Shown here in pieces: positions 12,501-24,892 of a stretch of DNA of 64,000 bases. Made by a program: the position numbers and the translations under genes. A model generated the notes under the pieces. It was not told where the DNA came from. It was given only the letters and a program-made list of their open reading frames with translations, and did no database searches. The stretch is from the NCBI RefSeq assembly GCF_008831285.2, contig NC_045143.1, positions 17,210,464-17,274,463 on the forward strand, in the 5' to 3' direction. Every line of letters begins with the position of its first letter. Position 1 is the first letter of the stretch. The stretch comes from Nymphaea colorata. Lineage: Eukaryota > Streptophyta > Magnoliopsida > Nymphaeales > Nymphaeaceae.

Positions 12501-14555
12501 TATAAGCTCTCAACCTCTCCAATGAAGAGAACAAACTATCTGACTAAAAAACATGCACATTTTGAAAATCCACCAGTTGCACAACACACAGTCAAGAATC
12601 TTTATGCATAAGTACTGACAAGGATTCATTTCTCAAAATATTTAAAAAGGTAGTTGCACGGTTTACATTCAGAGAGAGAGGGGGGGGAGAGGGAGATGAA
12701 GCTGCAGAGAGGTGCATTTCCCTGAACAACCTTTACAAATTCACAAGCTCGCTATAAATTTTCCAGTTCCAACACATGGTCAAGAATCTTGATGTGTTAA
12801 TACCAACAAGGATGCATTATCCAAACTATTTAGACACTGCGAGGTTTACATTCACACACACTTCACAGACTTCAAAAAGAAAACAGATGCGCTTTTCTTC
12901 ATCTTGCCATCCATGGAACCAAAGGTTAAACAAAATATTTTCTGCACCATCTCTTCTAAGTATGATAGCGTTGTTGCATGTATTCTACCTATTTGGCACT
13001 GTTGTACATCAAAATTGTGCTCTTTCCTGCTACACTTATACATATGTAAGCCAGTAAGCCACTTGTGTGCTCGTATTAGTAGATATACAATGGTGCTCAC
13101 ATGTATAATGACATAGGATGGCGTGCAAATATTAACTAATACAAACAGATCCAAATTCATACACATGAGCATTAAATGGTAATACATACTACAGTCTACA
13201 AGCAAATGATATACTAATGTTCTAAATGGCAAGCACTAGATGGAAAAATAACAGCAATATGTCACCTCTTGCTTCCATCTTCCTTTCTGAGCTTCTTCTT
13301 CTGCATCTTCTTCACCACCTTCAGGATTTATGACTTCTAGCCCTTCATATCCAAGCAACCTAACAGCGAAATAACACAAAATTGTATATATAAGTTACTA
13401 TTAAGAGAATCTCCAGAGCAATTGCTGATATTAAAGAAGCAGACGATCTGCATGGTACAGATCAAAATTTGGAGCTAACAATTACAACCCAATCTACCAT
13501 GCTTAGTACCAATTTCATAGCGAAATGAGGTGGAGACACCATTATCCTTGCCCGTAATAAGAAAATGGACACCAGAAAGGATGTTCTGCAGTTTGCTACC
13601 AAACAAAAGGTCAAACAAGAAAACTGGAAAGAACCACGCAGCAACAAATGTTGACCCGCTTGGTGCTCTTTGACAAAAGCGAGGCAAAAGCAGTTTTGCA
13701 ATGCCATGTAACAAGCAGAATTGACATAATGTTGGGGAATAAATATAACAACGTTATCCTGCAACAGGCACCATTAAGCATCGAAGACGGTCTAAATGTG
13801 ACGAAAGGAAACCCTAAAATTATCCGCACACAAACTTCACAAACACAGCTACAGCAAAAAATATGTTGCAGATTGTTTGCGAACGAAGACTAAAATACAG
13901 ATTAAAGAAAAACGATAATGGTTGCATGACTAACGAGCTTGAGCTAGCGCACCAACAGACTACTTAAAATTTTTGTTCGCGCATCCCGTAATCGAAAAAA
14001 AGATTGGAAGCGGGACAGCATATCTCACCCAAAATTCAGGACCAGAATTATGAAAAATATTTCAAAGAAATCATCCAAATATTCCTGCTTAACTACAAGC
14101 AAAGATGCAAAGCATTTTTGCTTTCATAAATCTCAAACATAGAACTATCATACGCCACTTTGAATTTATCAGTTACAACATTTCGATCTCTCTAGGATGT
14201 ATCAGTTACAACATTTCGATCTCTCTAGGATGAGAATATAAATACCGATCCCAAGAAACACTCGACTCATTCCAAAACGTCGGTGAGATAATTTCCGGTA
14301 CGAGAAGCAGAGATAATCGAACAACTTTACATAACAAAGATCGAATCGTCAATGGAGAAAAGTTACTTGAAGATAAAAAGAAACACATGATGCACCACAA
14401 AACCATATGCATCACCAAAATTCTCCAATAAACAAGAGAGCGAGCGAGAGAGAGGAGTAAGCCCACCCGTTGACGGATTTCTGGACAGCGCTGCCGAAAT
14501 TGGAGAAGCTGGAAGCGATGGATGCGAAGAAACCCTTTTGATCTTTCGACGTCAT
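6595..14555 (-). CDS. ORP3: Oxysterol-binding protein-related protein, ORP3 type
   Basis: Ten exons on the minus strand: 14467-14555, 13266-13359, 11848-11964, 11652-11724, 11443-11561, 11229-11350, 8588-8764, 8173-8317, 7661-7839, 6595-6838. All junctions are GT-AG and the joined frame encodes 452 residues, the usual length of the short plant ORPs that lack a PH domain. The protein starts [20 protein letters not shown], like Arabidopsis ORP3 proteins. The OSBP family signature EQVSHHPP lies at about residues 163-170, split across exons 5 and 6. A PWGDLEVY block near residue 406 closes the sterol-binding domain. The family binds sterols or phosphoinositides, and plant ORP3a is reported at the ER through VAP proteins; sterol or lipid transfer at ER contacts is therefore inferred. 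Introns 2 (about 1.3 kb) and 6 (about 2.5 kb) carry repeat-like sequence. Ortholog assignment within ORP3A/B/C is not resolved. Confidence 0.93.
10105..10200. repeat. Repeated ATCGCGAGATTTTTG motif in ORP3 intron 6
   Basis: The 15-mer ATCGCGAGATTTTTG occurs at 10105-10119 and again at 10186-10200. Related TCTCACGGGATTTTCCCGAT sequence lies between them and other variants occur from about 9950. The cluster looks like a small transposon remnant or local amplification inside the intron. The class is not identified. Confidence 0.5.
12560..12863. repeat. Imperfect tandem duplication in ORP3 intron 2
   Basis: About 110 bases around 12560-12680 are repeated imperfectly at 12745-12863, offset 183-188 bases. 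Shared landmarks in the same order are GTCAAGAATCTT (12591 and 12779), ACAAGGAT-CATT and GTTTACATTCA (12661 and 12844). Each copy ends in a different microsatellite, GA-rich in the first and CA-rich in the second. Confidence 0.7.
14168..14233. repeat. 33-bp perfect tandem duplication in ORP3 intron 1
   Basis: Two adjacent copies (14168-14200 and 14201-14233) of a 33-base unit beginning ATCAGTTACAACATTTCGAT. The near-perfect identity suggests a recent slippage event. It could also be an assembly artefact. Confidence 0.9.
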
Positions 14556-16820
14556 CTCTCAATCGGGATGTGGAGAATCCTACTCCCCTGTCCTCCAAAG
14601 ATCAAAGAAACCAGACACGGCGACGGCGTCGCGATTCCCGGGAGAGACCTCGAGAGCGGAAGGAGGGAAGGACGGCGAGCTTCGATGGGAGGGAAAAAAA
14701 GGTATTGGCAGAAATGGGATCTTTCCCAATACCAGGTACTTCCTGGCAGGCGCCAGCATTTGGGCGGTTAACAGAAGTCCTATAGCTTTAACAAATATTC
14801 ATGCGAGCACTATATATTCCTATTATTACATTTAGGTGCGGCCGTTGGTTCCAACAACGAAGTACGAACTTAGCAATGTTCATAAACAAATCAAATTTAT
14901 ATAACATTGTTTTCATATTTACACATAAAAAAATTGGCTCTACTGCTAAAAGCTCGTTAACTGACATTATATAAAAAAAAATTGTATAATACAATAGGCA
15001 AGAAGCCTAAAAAAATTCCTTTAATTCACAAATTTTCGATACCGGTGATCAGGTAAATAAGAAAACGTTGGCGTTTATCTGAATAGTATGAGAAATTAGG
15101 CGTTTCTTTGTAAACATCCAGCTTCGCTCCAGTCGTTTCTGGCTGGCCGGCTGGGTGCATTTTTTTGGACCGTGGACCCCAAACTTGACCCGGGAGACCC
15201 GGACCAGATGATCCCTTGTCTAGAGTCGGACCTGGTCGTGACAGCTTTCATAGCTGCGTCTTGGCGGCTTTGGTCCTGGTTCGATCCCCCTCGCAGACAA
15301 ATTGGGAGTTGGTTAAGAAAACCGGACTCCATTGCCGATAAAATAATTGCACAAGATATATTCCAGGAAAAAGGCAAACCGGTCTTTGGAATGCATTCTT
15401 ACTCTAAATTGGTAGCAGTGGTTTTTAAAAAAAAACGTTTTGAGATTTCATTGTTTATTTTTTATAAAGGTCGACCTCTATCACCAAACCAGTCATTGTT
15501 CATGCATCAAAAATGGTGCTCATGCATCAAAAATGGTGGAGTTGAAGCTTGGTTCAAGGTCTTTAAATTGACATTTTCAAGATTTGTTTGTGATCGTATG
15601 AAAAAGTTTTTTGGCTTTGCCCCCCATAGCAAGTAATTATGTTAATTTGTGTTATGTTTTGGCATTAATATATATATATATGTGTGTGTGTGTGCATGTG
15701 TGATTAATGGTTTATCGCAAATAATTTTCATTACACTGATGGGAGTGATGATTTATAGCCTGGTGTATGAATCAATCTTGTCTTGGCAATCAAAGTTCTG
15801 ATAGACGACCCTAAGATGTATTTTGTTAAGCATGAGTCCAGACTCCTGAATGGAATGACCTTGACATGATGACAATTAAAAGTAAAATGCAAACACATCC
15901 CATGACGTTTGCCTACCAAGTGCTATATTTCAAATAATCGTAGGATGCACATGATAAGCACTTCACAAAATCCCTTAAAAGCATAAAAAACAAGTATTGG
16001 TTATTGTATTATCTCATCATTTTAGACCGTAAAAATTATTAACTTCACCCCTGCATGGAGTTTAGAATGGCTCAACCTTGCAACAACGATGGGAAGCTTT
16101 TACCAAACTTTATATGCCCACTTAGATACATGACCCACAATTGACAATGGTCAGCCTCGTCAACAAAGTCATTAATTCGATTCTTGTAGGTATTATTTTT
16201 TTATACACGATGTTCGAATTAAAAGATGTATTGTAAACCACCCATACATACTTTGAGTTTGAGGAACAATAAACAAATGGTTACACCTCTCATAATAAGT
16301 AAAAAAAGTCTTTTACTACAGGATATAACAAAAGACGTAATGTACGGATATCCAGTGCCCATGGAGCGGGAGCCATCCCTTCCTCTATCATATCATAATT
16401 ATGATTTAAGGCTGTTTTGGGTGGACATTTAGCAACTGAACGGAACCACGAGACAATGTGGGCTGACTTCCGCAGCCTTGCAGGACAGTGCCTACGACCG
16501 TCCATTAGAAAAAGAAGGCGTTGGTCAACCTTTCCCTTTCTTCCAGATCGAGGAGACTCCTCTCGCACGCTTCCCCGTCTGTCGTCGTCTTCTCCTTCCC
16601 ATTTCCATCAACTTTCTTCCCAATTTCTTCGGAGAAACCCACATCATCGAGAGAAGGAGAGTGGCAAATGAGAAAATAAATCGCAGCGACGTATCAGATC
16701 CATCAGCTAGTCGATCCCGATACTTACTTTTCTTTTTTCCAAATTTTCGGTTTCCATTTTTTTTTCGCTGCAGTATTTTTCCCTTTTTCTGGATTTGCTC
16801 TTTTTTGGGGAGTGGTGAGA
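14556..16820. other. Divergent intergenic region between ORP3 and RAB5IF genes
   Basis: This holds the 5' leader and promoter of ORP3 on the left and those of the RAB5IF-like gene on the right (pyrimidine-rich sequence at about 16500-16810). No intervening gene is recognised. A 20-bp unit CATGCATCAAAAATGGTG(CT) is tandemly doubled at 15501-15539. A (TA)n(TG)n microsatellite lies at about 15669-15694. A 154-codon open frame at 15172-15636 has no ATG at its left end and no family resemblance. Confidence 0.7.
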
Positions 16821-19800
16821 ATGAAAGAGGGCAAATCCGCAAAGGCTCAGCGGCGACATCAGAATCAGAACGGGCACGTCTCTCCTTTCAAGTTCGCGAA
16901 ATTATTAGATCCGGAAGCTTCGTGGGATAAGGTTGGTATTGATTTCGCCCCAGTTCTTCCTTTTAGCTTCCCTTTTCCGGCAAAATTTTCCCATTCACTA
17001 TGTGAAACTTGGGTGTCACTATCTGAAGACCCTGGATATACCAAATTTGGTTCCCGTAGGTTTTAACATTCGAAGCGATTAGATCAGATCCGAGATGAAT
17101 ATTTAAGTGGGGAGTGAAGGATAGCTGAAACTTCTTATTGTTAATGTTGCTATCATTGAGTCTTCTGTTTGAATGTTTCTCTACTTTGCGTGCTATTTTT
17201 AACTGATCTTGAGTGTTATCGATGAGGGAGTGCCATACTTCGACAAGAACCCATCTTTGCTAGTTTGGTTCTACATGAATGCTACTGTGTTACTTGATAA
17301 ATTGGAAGTGTTGTCTTAATACTGTCGCTGATCGAGGATCAATTCGAGGCCAAATGAACCGAATCAGTTCGACACAAGCAGTCGCATGAAAGGCATAGAA
17401 AAAGAAGAAACCGAAATTGTAGAGCAGCTTTACTGCAAAAGGTTTATTGCACGTGCAATAAACTTAGACTGTTAGCAATGAGGACTTATGGATTACAATT
17501 TACAAGCTGAAACAAATGCCTCAAGGAGAATAGCACAAGCGGGCAGCAAAGCGGGTCACATTCAAAGCATCTGATGTTCGAGTCCTATGATGCGGTTATG
17601 CTCTGGCATGTTATCGGTTGCAAATAGTGGCAAGCGCAACACCCGAGTTGAATGATGTATCATAGGTCTACCCAGGCTTGAAGTAAGCCAGAACCTTGGA
17701 GGCATAAGAATATGACCTTGAGGGTTTTACGTTGAAGGTGGTTTCCCCTAAGGAAACATTAAAAAAAGCTGATGCGAATACCGGCCTGCATCCTAATAAA
17801 TGGAAACCTCAAATGATGGATTTTCAAACCAGACCAATATGGGCGATAAGCTTAGACTAATAGATATCTGAGCCGTTGAGGATTACAAGTTGAGAGGAAT
17901 GCTAGATTACGTATTCCAATTAGTGGGAGCTTCAATCTAAGGGTGCTCAGACAACATGGTTGATTGTTTGAAATCACTTTTGTGATTGTCGCTCTCACGT
18001 TGAAAGCATCAATGAAGAAAAGCATCTTAGTGGAACACATTGATCAAAATGAACCTAGTTTTTGAACGATTAAGGCAATGAGAATTGTCCTTTTATTTCC
18101 TCCACATGGAGGAGCGCATGTTTGATGCACTTGGAGACCCACTTTGCATCATTGAATAGGGTCAGAACTTCACTTACTAATGTGGCGGTCAACAAGGAGG
18201 CAGATATGTTCTTTAACTCTAAACATTATATCTTAGTTTATGCTGCTTGTGTATTAGAAAGTGTATTAGATATAGGTTCAACTGAAGCGGTTGAGTTGTT
18301 GTAGTCCATATCAACTCGAGCCGGTGGATAAGTTTGATCATATTGTGGACATGTTTTAGGAGATTATATATCCAGAATTTAGTTGTAATTAATGTTTTCC
18401 GATTATGGAGTTTTACATGTCCTTGTCTTGGATTCTTGTTTGAATGATGAAAAAAATTTAAGCTTCTTTTTAGGCCTTGTCTATCATATAAACTTGCAGT
18501 GTAGATAATCAAAATTATAAATGTTCCAAATTATAAATGGATGGAGACTGAGTTCTGAGATGGGGATGGGCAAAGCTTGTCTGTGAACTAACTAGAAGAG
18601 GGTAGTCCTTATGCCTAGTAGCAAGATCTGAAGGGGGGAAGGAGCACCTCTAAAATATGAACTGAGAAAAAATAAAAAAGCGAAAATAAGATAGTAATCA
18701 TAGGCTATAAACCAGAAAATTATGTCTAAGGCATAGATGAAAGCATGAAGGATCCGTGCTGGTGGTGGTAGTGTACATAACAATTTCTAGTTGTGTCAAT
18801 ATTGACACCTGGCCTTTCGGAAGCGCAGAGGACAAAAGCATCTTCCTGTATTGTCCTCAATATTTTTGACCGATTGTTCTTGATTTTCATTACTTTCATT
18901 GAAGATTATGCAATAAAATCTTAAAGTGCATGATGGAGGAGTCTGAAGAAGCATGCTTGTATCTTTTGTCGAATTGAAGCAATATGATCTTTACACATAG
19001 AGAATTACTTTACATTGCAAAATAGATGTAGACTAATGACCTGAAACAGTTAAGCATTTGATGTCTGATCACGTCAACTTGGTTGCTTGTTGGATTTGTC
19101 AACCGTGAGCTCATTTGATGGTGGAAAAGTATTTTATTTTTACCCATACGATTGAGGAAGTTATTCTGAAATTTTTGACCATGTCCCATAAATATTTTAA
19201 CTTGTATGCTTTGTGAAATGCTCATATCATTGTCCTCATGATGTATCTGTCTTAGAATAAGCTTTCATTTATGCAGCATCAGTGCATGCTACCAGATTTT
19301 CCTGTTGGAATTGCTTATTCTCCTGCTGGAGTTTCCTAGTCTTCAAAATTTTGAACCCTGTGTGACCATTGTTGCTTAATCCTTTTGATCAGTTCCAAGC
19401 CGTTAACAAAGAATGCATCTTTCACTTTTGTAGTTCCTCGCATATATACTTGCTTGTTCTTACTATTTGACCTTTAGATGCATAAAGCCATCCATATTGT
19501 GACTGTGTTACAGGATCAGTTAGGGGATGCACTGCACTGGATACGCCAAATTGTTGCCATCATATGTGGATTACTATGGGGGGCAATTCCTGTGGTTGGA
19601 GCTATATGGATTGTCTTGTAAGTGCAAATTCTAGGTCTTTGTTCATTCTACTTTTTTGAGTCATAGATTAACTTTTTGCATGGTGATAGTGGTGATATTC
19701 TGTAAATATTATGATTGATTGGAAAATAACTCATCTGGGAAACATAAGCAGCATACTACAATACTTCAAGATATCACCAAATTTTATGTGTTATGGAAAT

Positions 19801-19950
19801 ATTATCATGTCACAGTAGAAGGCTCAAGTCAGTAATATTGGTAGAATATTATGATATTTTCAGGATATCATCAAATATGTCAGGATGGTATCATGGTCCT
19901 ATCAAAATAGATTGATGATTTTACAGACTTGTGAAAAGAAAATCTATGTC

Positions 19951-19998
<48 letters not shown>

Positions 19999-20005
19999 TA
20001 CATAG

Positions 20006-20045
<40 letters not shown>

Positions 20046-21935
20046 TATTGATGTATATATGCATATCTAATTTATTTATTTTTTATTTATTAAAAATTTT
20101 TAGTTGCGCCACGTTTTGTTTGGATTCGAATTCAGTTTGGCCCTATCCGGATCCAGAGGTTAGACTGTTCGGCCCGCCCCTAAAAAAAAATCCTGGCTCC
20201 GCTCCTGTTCACATCTATAAATTTATAATTTTATGTATGTAGCGTGTGTTGTTTCTTTCTTGTTTTTTATTTTATCATTTGTCAAAGAAAACTGAAAACT
20301 TACTTCCTTAACTTTGTGTCATTCTTCGTAGTTTTCAATTTTTAGAACTTCCAAGATTTCTATATGACGGACCAACTTTCCAGAAAACTTCTCACAAATA
20401 TGCAACTGAAAAACTACACTTTCTTTGTATCCATTCTTCTTTGTATATGTATAAAATTTTGAGTGTCTCTTTCTTAACATACATGCTAGTTAATAACTTG
20501 ATATAGTTACTCAGAAAATGCTGAGAATGCAAACTTGATTATTACTAATTTGATTTCTGAACGTTTCTCCCTTTGTAAGTGCTGATCTCATCTGAAACTT
20601 CCTAGACTAATTAGTGTCCTTGTGTATCTGGAATATAGTAACTTTTGTTGAATTTTGACCTTAGACTGTTAACTACAAAGCGCAAAAATTGCTGTGTGCC
20701 TGGTATATGGCTTAAAGTATTGGTGAATGGAAATGTATAGAAGAACAAATAGGTATTAGAACATGACTACACCATTAATCATAGAGTTTAAAACATTCTT
20801 AGTTTTTCCATATCACTAGATGATATTTGATAAGCTTATGGGATTAAGTTATGCATTTTGGTTGGTCCAAAAGGTTGTACTCCACTACAATTACATGTGT
20901 TGTTCGAGATGATATGGTAATCTATTCAAGAGTTTATGACGAACTTTTCTATGAATTAAATTTAAGGTTACACAAGCAGAATCCTTTGAATTTTTGATGC
21001 ATATGGTTTTACTTTCTTGTTTTAACAATTTTCTTGAACTTTGTCTTTTCACCATATGTTGTTAGACTTCTCAAGAAATGTTTCACTTTTATACAATAAT
21101 TTGAAAGCAATAAATTTTATTGAATATTATTCATAAATCATAATCTAAATTATTTGGTTGCATTAGGAATTTGATAGGCTCATCTAGCTGAAGGTTTTGC
21201 ATTTGAACCTCAACTGGAATCTTCCCAACTTGAATATCCATGTAAAAGTTGAAGGCATAGATATCCTGAGTTGTACACTTGTTTAAGATTTGGTGGTCAT
21301 TTATGGTTATAGGCTTCGTGAGAATATGTGATATCCCTTGTTCAATTTGCCATAGTCTGTGAGCATGATCGTTGTTCTTAATAAAATAATAATGTTTCTG
21401 AGTGTAGAAGTGAAAATGGAGAAACTCTTCTGCTTTTCTTTTTGGATGATACACTTTGGAATCTCTTAGTAAAATGGGAACCAGTGAGCGGTGCCACAAA
21501 TTTTGGCTCGCAGGTCTTAGTTTGGAACTGGAATCTTATGTATTTAGTCCAAACATTTGCGTTGATCCACATGGTGTAGTCTAAGGAAAAAGATGGTAGT
21601 GGGGCCATTCATGCAGAGAGGTTTGCGTTTAAAATATTCCACATTTCTAAAGCATATCTGGGTAGAATGCTTGTGAGTAAAAAGGGGTTTCATCTATTTG
21701 GAGTGGCTTAAGGAAAGGTTTCCTTATCATCAATGCCTTATGTCTGATCCTGAAGCATGGTAATATCTGCAGATTCCTGCTAATATCTTCTGCGATCATA
21801 TATGGATACTATGCACTTATTCTAAAGGTTGACGAAGAGGAATTTGGGGGTCATGGAGCACTCCTTCAAGAAGGCCTATTTGCTTCCATAACTCTTTTTT
21901 TGGTATGTAAACATTTATATAGCTTCTAATTTTTG

Positions 21936-21979
<44 letters not shown>

Positions 21980-22051
21980 TTGTAAATTATGATGGTTCTG
22001 TGGATTGTGCAGCTGGTTTGGATTCTGGTGTACAGCCTAGCGCACTTCTAA
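16821..22051 (+). CDS. RAB5-interacting family protein (RAB5IF/C20orf24 homologue)
   Basis: Four exons: 16821-16931, 19514-19617, 21773-21902, 22013-22051, with GT-AG junctions, giving 127 residues. I chose the ATG at 16821 because MKEGKS is the conserved plant start. After a polar N-terminus (FKFAKLLDPEASWDK) comes the family core DQLGDALHWIRQIVAIICGL with LLWGAIPVVGAIW. Three predicted membrane helices lie at about residues 47-65, 66-88 and 107-125. An acidic loop (KVDEEEFGGHG) sits between helices 2 and 3, and the protein ends LVYSLAHF. The human homologue RAB5IF (OPTI) is an ER membrane protein paired with TMCO1 in the multipass translocon; the plant role is inferred only. Introns 1 (2.58 kb) and 2 (2.15 kb) are far larger than the coding sequence and hold SINE-like sequence and microsatellites. 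Family assignment is firm, function is not. Confidence 0.93.
17535..17768 (+). repeat. Possible SINE-like element in RAB5IF intron 1
   Basis: A B-box-like GATGTTCGAGTCCTATG lies at about 17572-17588, with a weak A-box candidate about 40 bases earlier. The stretch ends GGTGGTTTCCCCTAAGG followed by an A-rich tail, which resembles the tail of the candidate element at 2.0-2.14 kb. The match is by eye and weak. Confidence 0.3.
19950..20045. repeat. Compound microsatellite (CT)n(CA)n(TA)n
   Basis: Three dinucleotide tracts in series inside RAB5IF intron 2: CT to about 19977, CA with small interruptions to about 20022, then TA to 20045. Confidence 0.97.
20097..20210. mobile_element. Dispersed-repeat fragment ending CTGGCTCCGCTCC
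   Basis: A GC-richer block reading ...CGGCCCGCCCC-poly A-TCCTGGCTCCGCTCCTG. Plant transposon remnants often end in a motif of this kind (AGCGGAGCCAGGA on the other strand). Related endings appear near 41.4 and 48.4-48.6 kb. The class cannot be assigned from this fragment. Confidence 0.35.
21939..21975. repeat. (AT)n microsatellite
   Basis: About 18 AT units within RAB5IF intron 3, between the donor at 21903 and the last exon at 22013. Confidence 0.97.
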
Positions 22052-22554
22052 GGTTGCTATTCTGATGTGAGTGATGATTCCATAAGATCTTCTCTGGCTG
22101 GACATCTTCTTTCAAATTTTGCTTTTTGTATCTTTTGAAAAAATTTCCATTGTGAAGCAATTGTATGAGTAACTTGAGCCCGGATAAACTAAGGTTTCAT
22201 GCCTTCTATTTGCTGTTTGGAAGGTATTTAATCTGAAAAGCATGATACCATCAGTCAGTTTGTGGCTAGAGTGGCTCCAGCAGATATTGGCGAAGTTTTG
22301 TTCTATTCAAGATGGCACTAATCCTGTTGGTTTCCAGCATGTCCACTGCAGAAAGGCAGACCATAACTTTGTGCAAGACTGAACCCCATAGACCATGGAA
22401 AGCTAAATTGGTGAATAACTAGAGTGGTTCTCATTGTAGTGTTCTCTGATGTCAACTGAAATTTTGGGCCTGTTCAACGTATTAGAAATCTTTTTGTTGC
22501 CAGAAAGTCCAGACCAATGTCTCCTATTGCAATTAGAGTGTTACTTATTTCATT

Positions 22555-22557
<3 letters not shown>

Positions 22558-22636
<79 letters not shown>
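22558..22636. repeat. Compound microsatellite (CA)n(GA)n
   Basis: About 20 CA units followed by about 19 GA units, some 500 bases past the RAB5IF stop codon. Short ORFs across it are artefacts of the dinucleotide repeat. Confidence 0.97.
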
Positions 22637-22641
<5 letters not shown>

Positions 22642-24892
22642 CCAGATGATGGAGAGATGGGGGAGAGGGTGGTGGTGGCTGAATGGTTGAGGAAAGGTTG
22701 GGGAGCTCAGGCCAGTTGCAGGTTCAGGTAGGGACAGTTTGATGAGGGGAAGAAAAGCATGAAATGATGAAAGGGTTGGTTTGTTTCTGTTTATCAAGGC
22801 GTGTGAAATCTTTAGAGTTGATATTTACATATTTGTGGAATGCTTCTCGCATTACGGTTCGCGTCTGGTAATCTACATGATTATTTTATCATGAGACAAA
22901 ATATACATCATGTAAAGGATTTTTCTTAGCACTTCGTTTGATATGTCAAATATATGAAGAATGACTTAATGGTCATATATTTGCATCAAGAAAAAAAAAA
23001 GCACCACAAGCGTAGATTTCACATTCTTTTTGTCAGTTTATATTCATATCTGCATTTGAAGGAGAACCGGATCCTTTTTTCTATTTAGTGGATCCGGAGT
23101 TGCTAATGGGCAGGATCTGGTTTGATGGTCGTGCCATTTTCTGCTGTACAGGATCTGAATCTGGTCTTTCGTCTACTAATGTTCCTTGCTTTCTTGGATT
23201 CTAACTGGTTGCAATATTGAGGGGTAGTTTGGTAATGAAAATAACAATATATGAATCTACTTAAAAATTTGAGGCAGATTGGAGAATCATTTATCTGCCC
23301 AAAATGAATCTACTCTAATTTTTGAGTTAGATTCCTGAAACACTGTATTAGTATTCCTATCACCAAGTACCCCCTAGGTCTGGAGGGACAACAGGATTCG
23401 GAGAAATAATCCCATAAGCACATCCCTTTGACAACTCTACCGGCCATTATAGGCTGAAGCTGGTATTAACTCGCGTCTGCAATATTGGTTTCTGAGTGCT
23501 GCCCTCCTTCCGTCGCACGTTTGAAAGATCTATCGGAAATGATTATCAGATCGTCGATTTGCCTGTCTCCTGTTTCTGAGTATGATTAGTAGCTTTACAA
23601 ACTCCATTGTCATTTTGGGAGCCCAATTTGCGTTAAGCAATAAATAAACTTTCTTGTTATAAGAGCAAAGTCAAGTGCCCTCTAACAAACAGCGTTGTCG
23701 ATATTAGTATCAGAAAGAACCATCGTGGTTGGCAATGATAAGACGTATCGGCCGCGACAAATTAGTCCTCATTCTTTTGGATTAGGTTTTTTAATATTAA
23801 AAGTAATTTAAAACATTATAAATTGGTAAAATATAATAGAAGCCTTGTCATTGGCTGGTACGGGACGATTTGAGTGACGCAAATAAACCCAACTAGAATC
23901 GGCTGTTGTCCAAAGATATTCTGCTTTCAAAATTGAGGAATGTTTATTTTCATATTAAACATGTTAAATTATTTTTAAAATAAAATTAGGAACTCAGCCA
24001 ATATTGCCGATCCGTATTGACTGTGAGGAGAATCGGCCAGCGAACCGATACGGTGCTGTCGATATTGACAGCTCTGAGCTCCGAGCCCAACCAAAACATT
24101 CAACAAGCTGGCTCAGTTGGTTTCAGCGTGACATTTCTGATGCGATTCGGCTGCAAGAGGAAAAACTTTATAGAAAAACCACTTTTTGCACATAATGTTA
24201 GATATCAGTAATGTATTTTTCAATTTTCTGATACGCAACAAACTTTTGGTAGTGATTGTTTAATAGAAGTTCTAACCCCCCTTGGCTCTAACTATAAAAT
24301 ATCGGTCAAGGCGAAAATTTGAAACGTGGGACGTATTTGAAAGTTTCAAGCTTCATTTAGCAATTGTTGGCCAGAGTGAAGTCCGGATGAAAAGAACCAA
24401 GAACGAAACTTCACATGTGAACTGGTGCTGGTGTGTGCAATTGCCCACACAAGTTGCTTTATTTCATATTATGCGGCCTCAATTTTTTAGCTATTTATAC
24501 TAGAGTGCTTAAAATTTTAAGAGTTAAACCATTAGGGCCTCTTACTCAGAATTCGGAATTTTCAGACTCCGCTAGAAATTACCGCCGCTAAAACCTCTTA
24601 AGCGCGGGAATTGGCTTTCCGCAAGAAGTGGACTCCGTCCCCAAACTCAGGAGAACGGAAGAACGGGTAAAGGGGAGAATGGACAAGTGGGCAACTCATC
24701 AGAATCAACGGCAGCATTGATCGTGTATTTGGCGCCATGTGTCGAACAAAACATTTCAAGAAAGCTGCCTTTAGCGGCGCTTTTGAGCTCTGTCGTGCTC
24801 CCTCCTTCTCTCTTTCTCTCTCTCTCTCTCCTCCTGTGGAGAAGAACCACGATGTTTCTTTGAGTTTTCAAGCGCAATTCGCGTCTCGTCAG
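22637..24892. other. Intergenic DNA between RAB5IF and IWS1 genes
   Basis: No gene recognised. Around 23.06-23.35 kb there are repeated GGATCCGG/GGATCTG-type phrases common in plant dispersed repeats. The last 250 bases are the probable IWS1 promoter and leader, with a CT-rich tract at about 24807-24832, roughly 60-85 bases before the start codon. Confidence 0.6.

Noticed and set aside
15172-15636. 154-codon open frame upstream of the RAB5IF gene
   Set aside because: It begins at a non-ATG codon, includes a perfect 20-bp tandem repeat and has no family resemblance.
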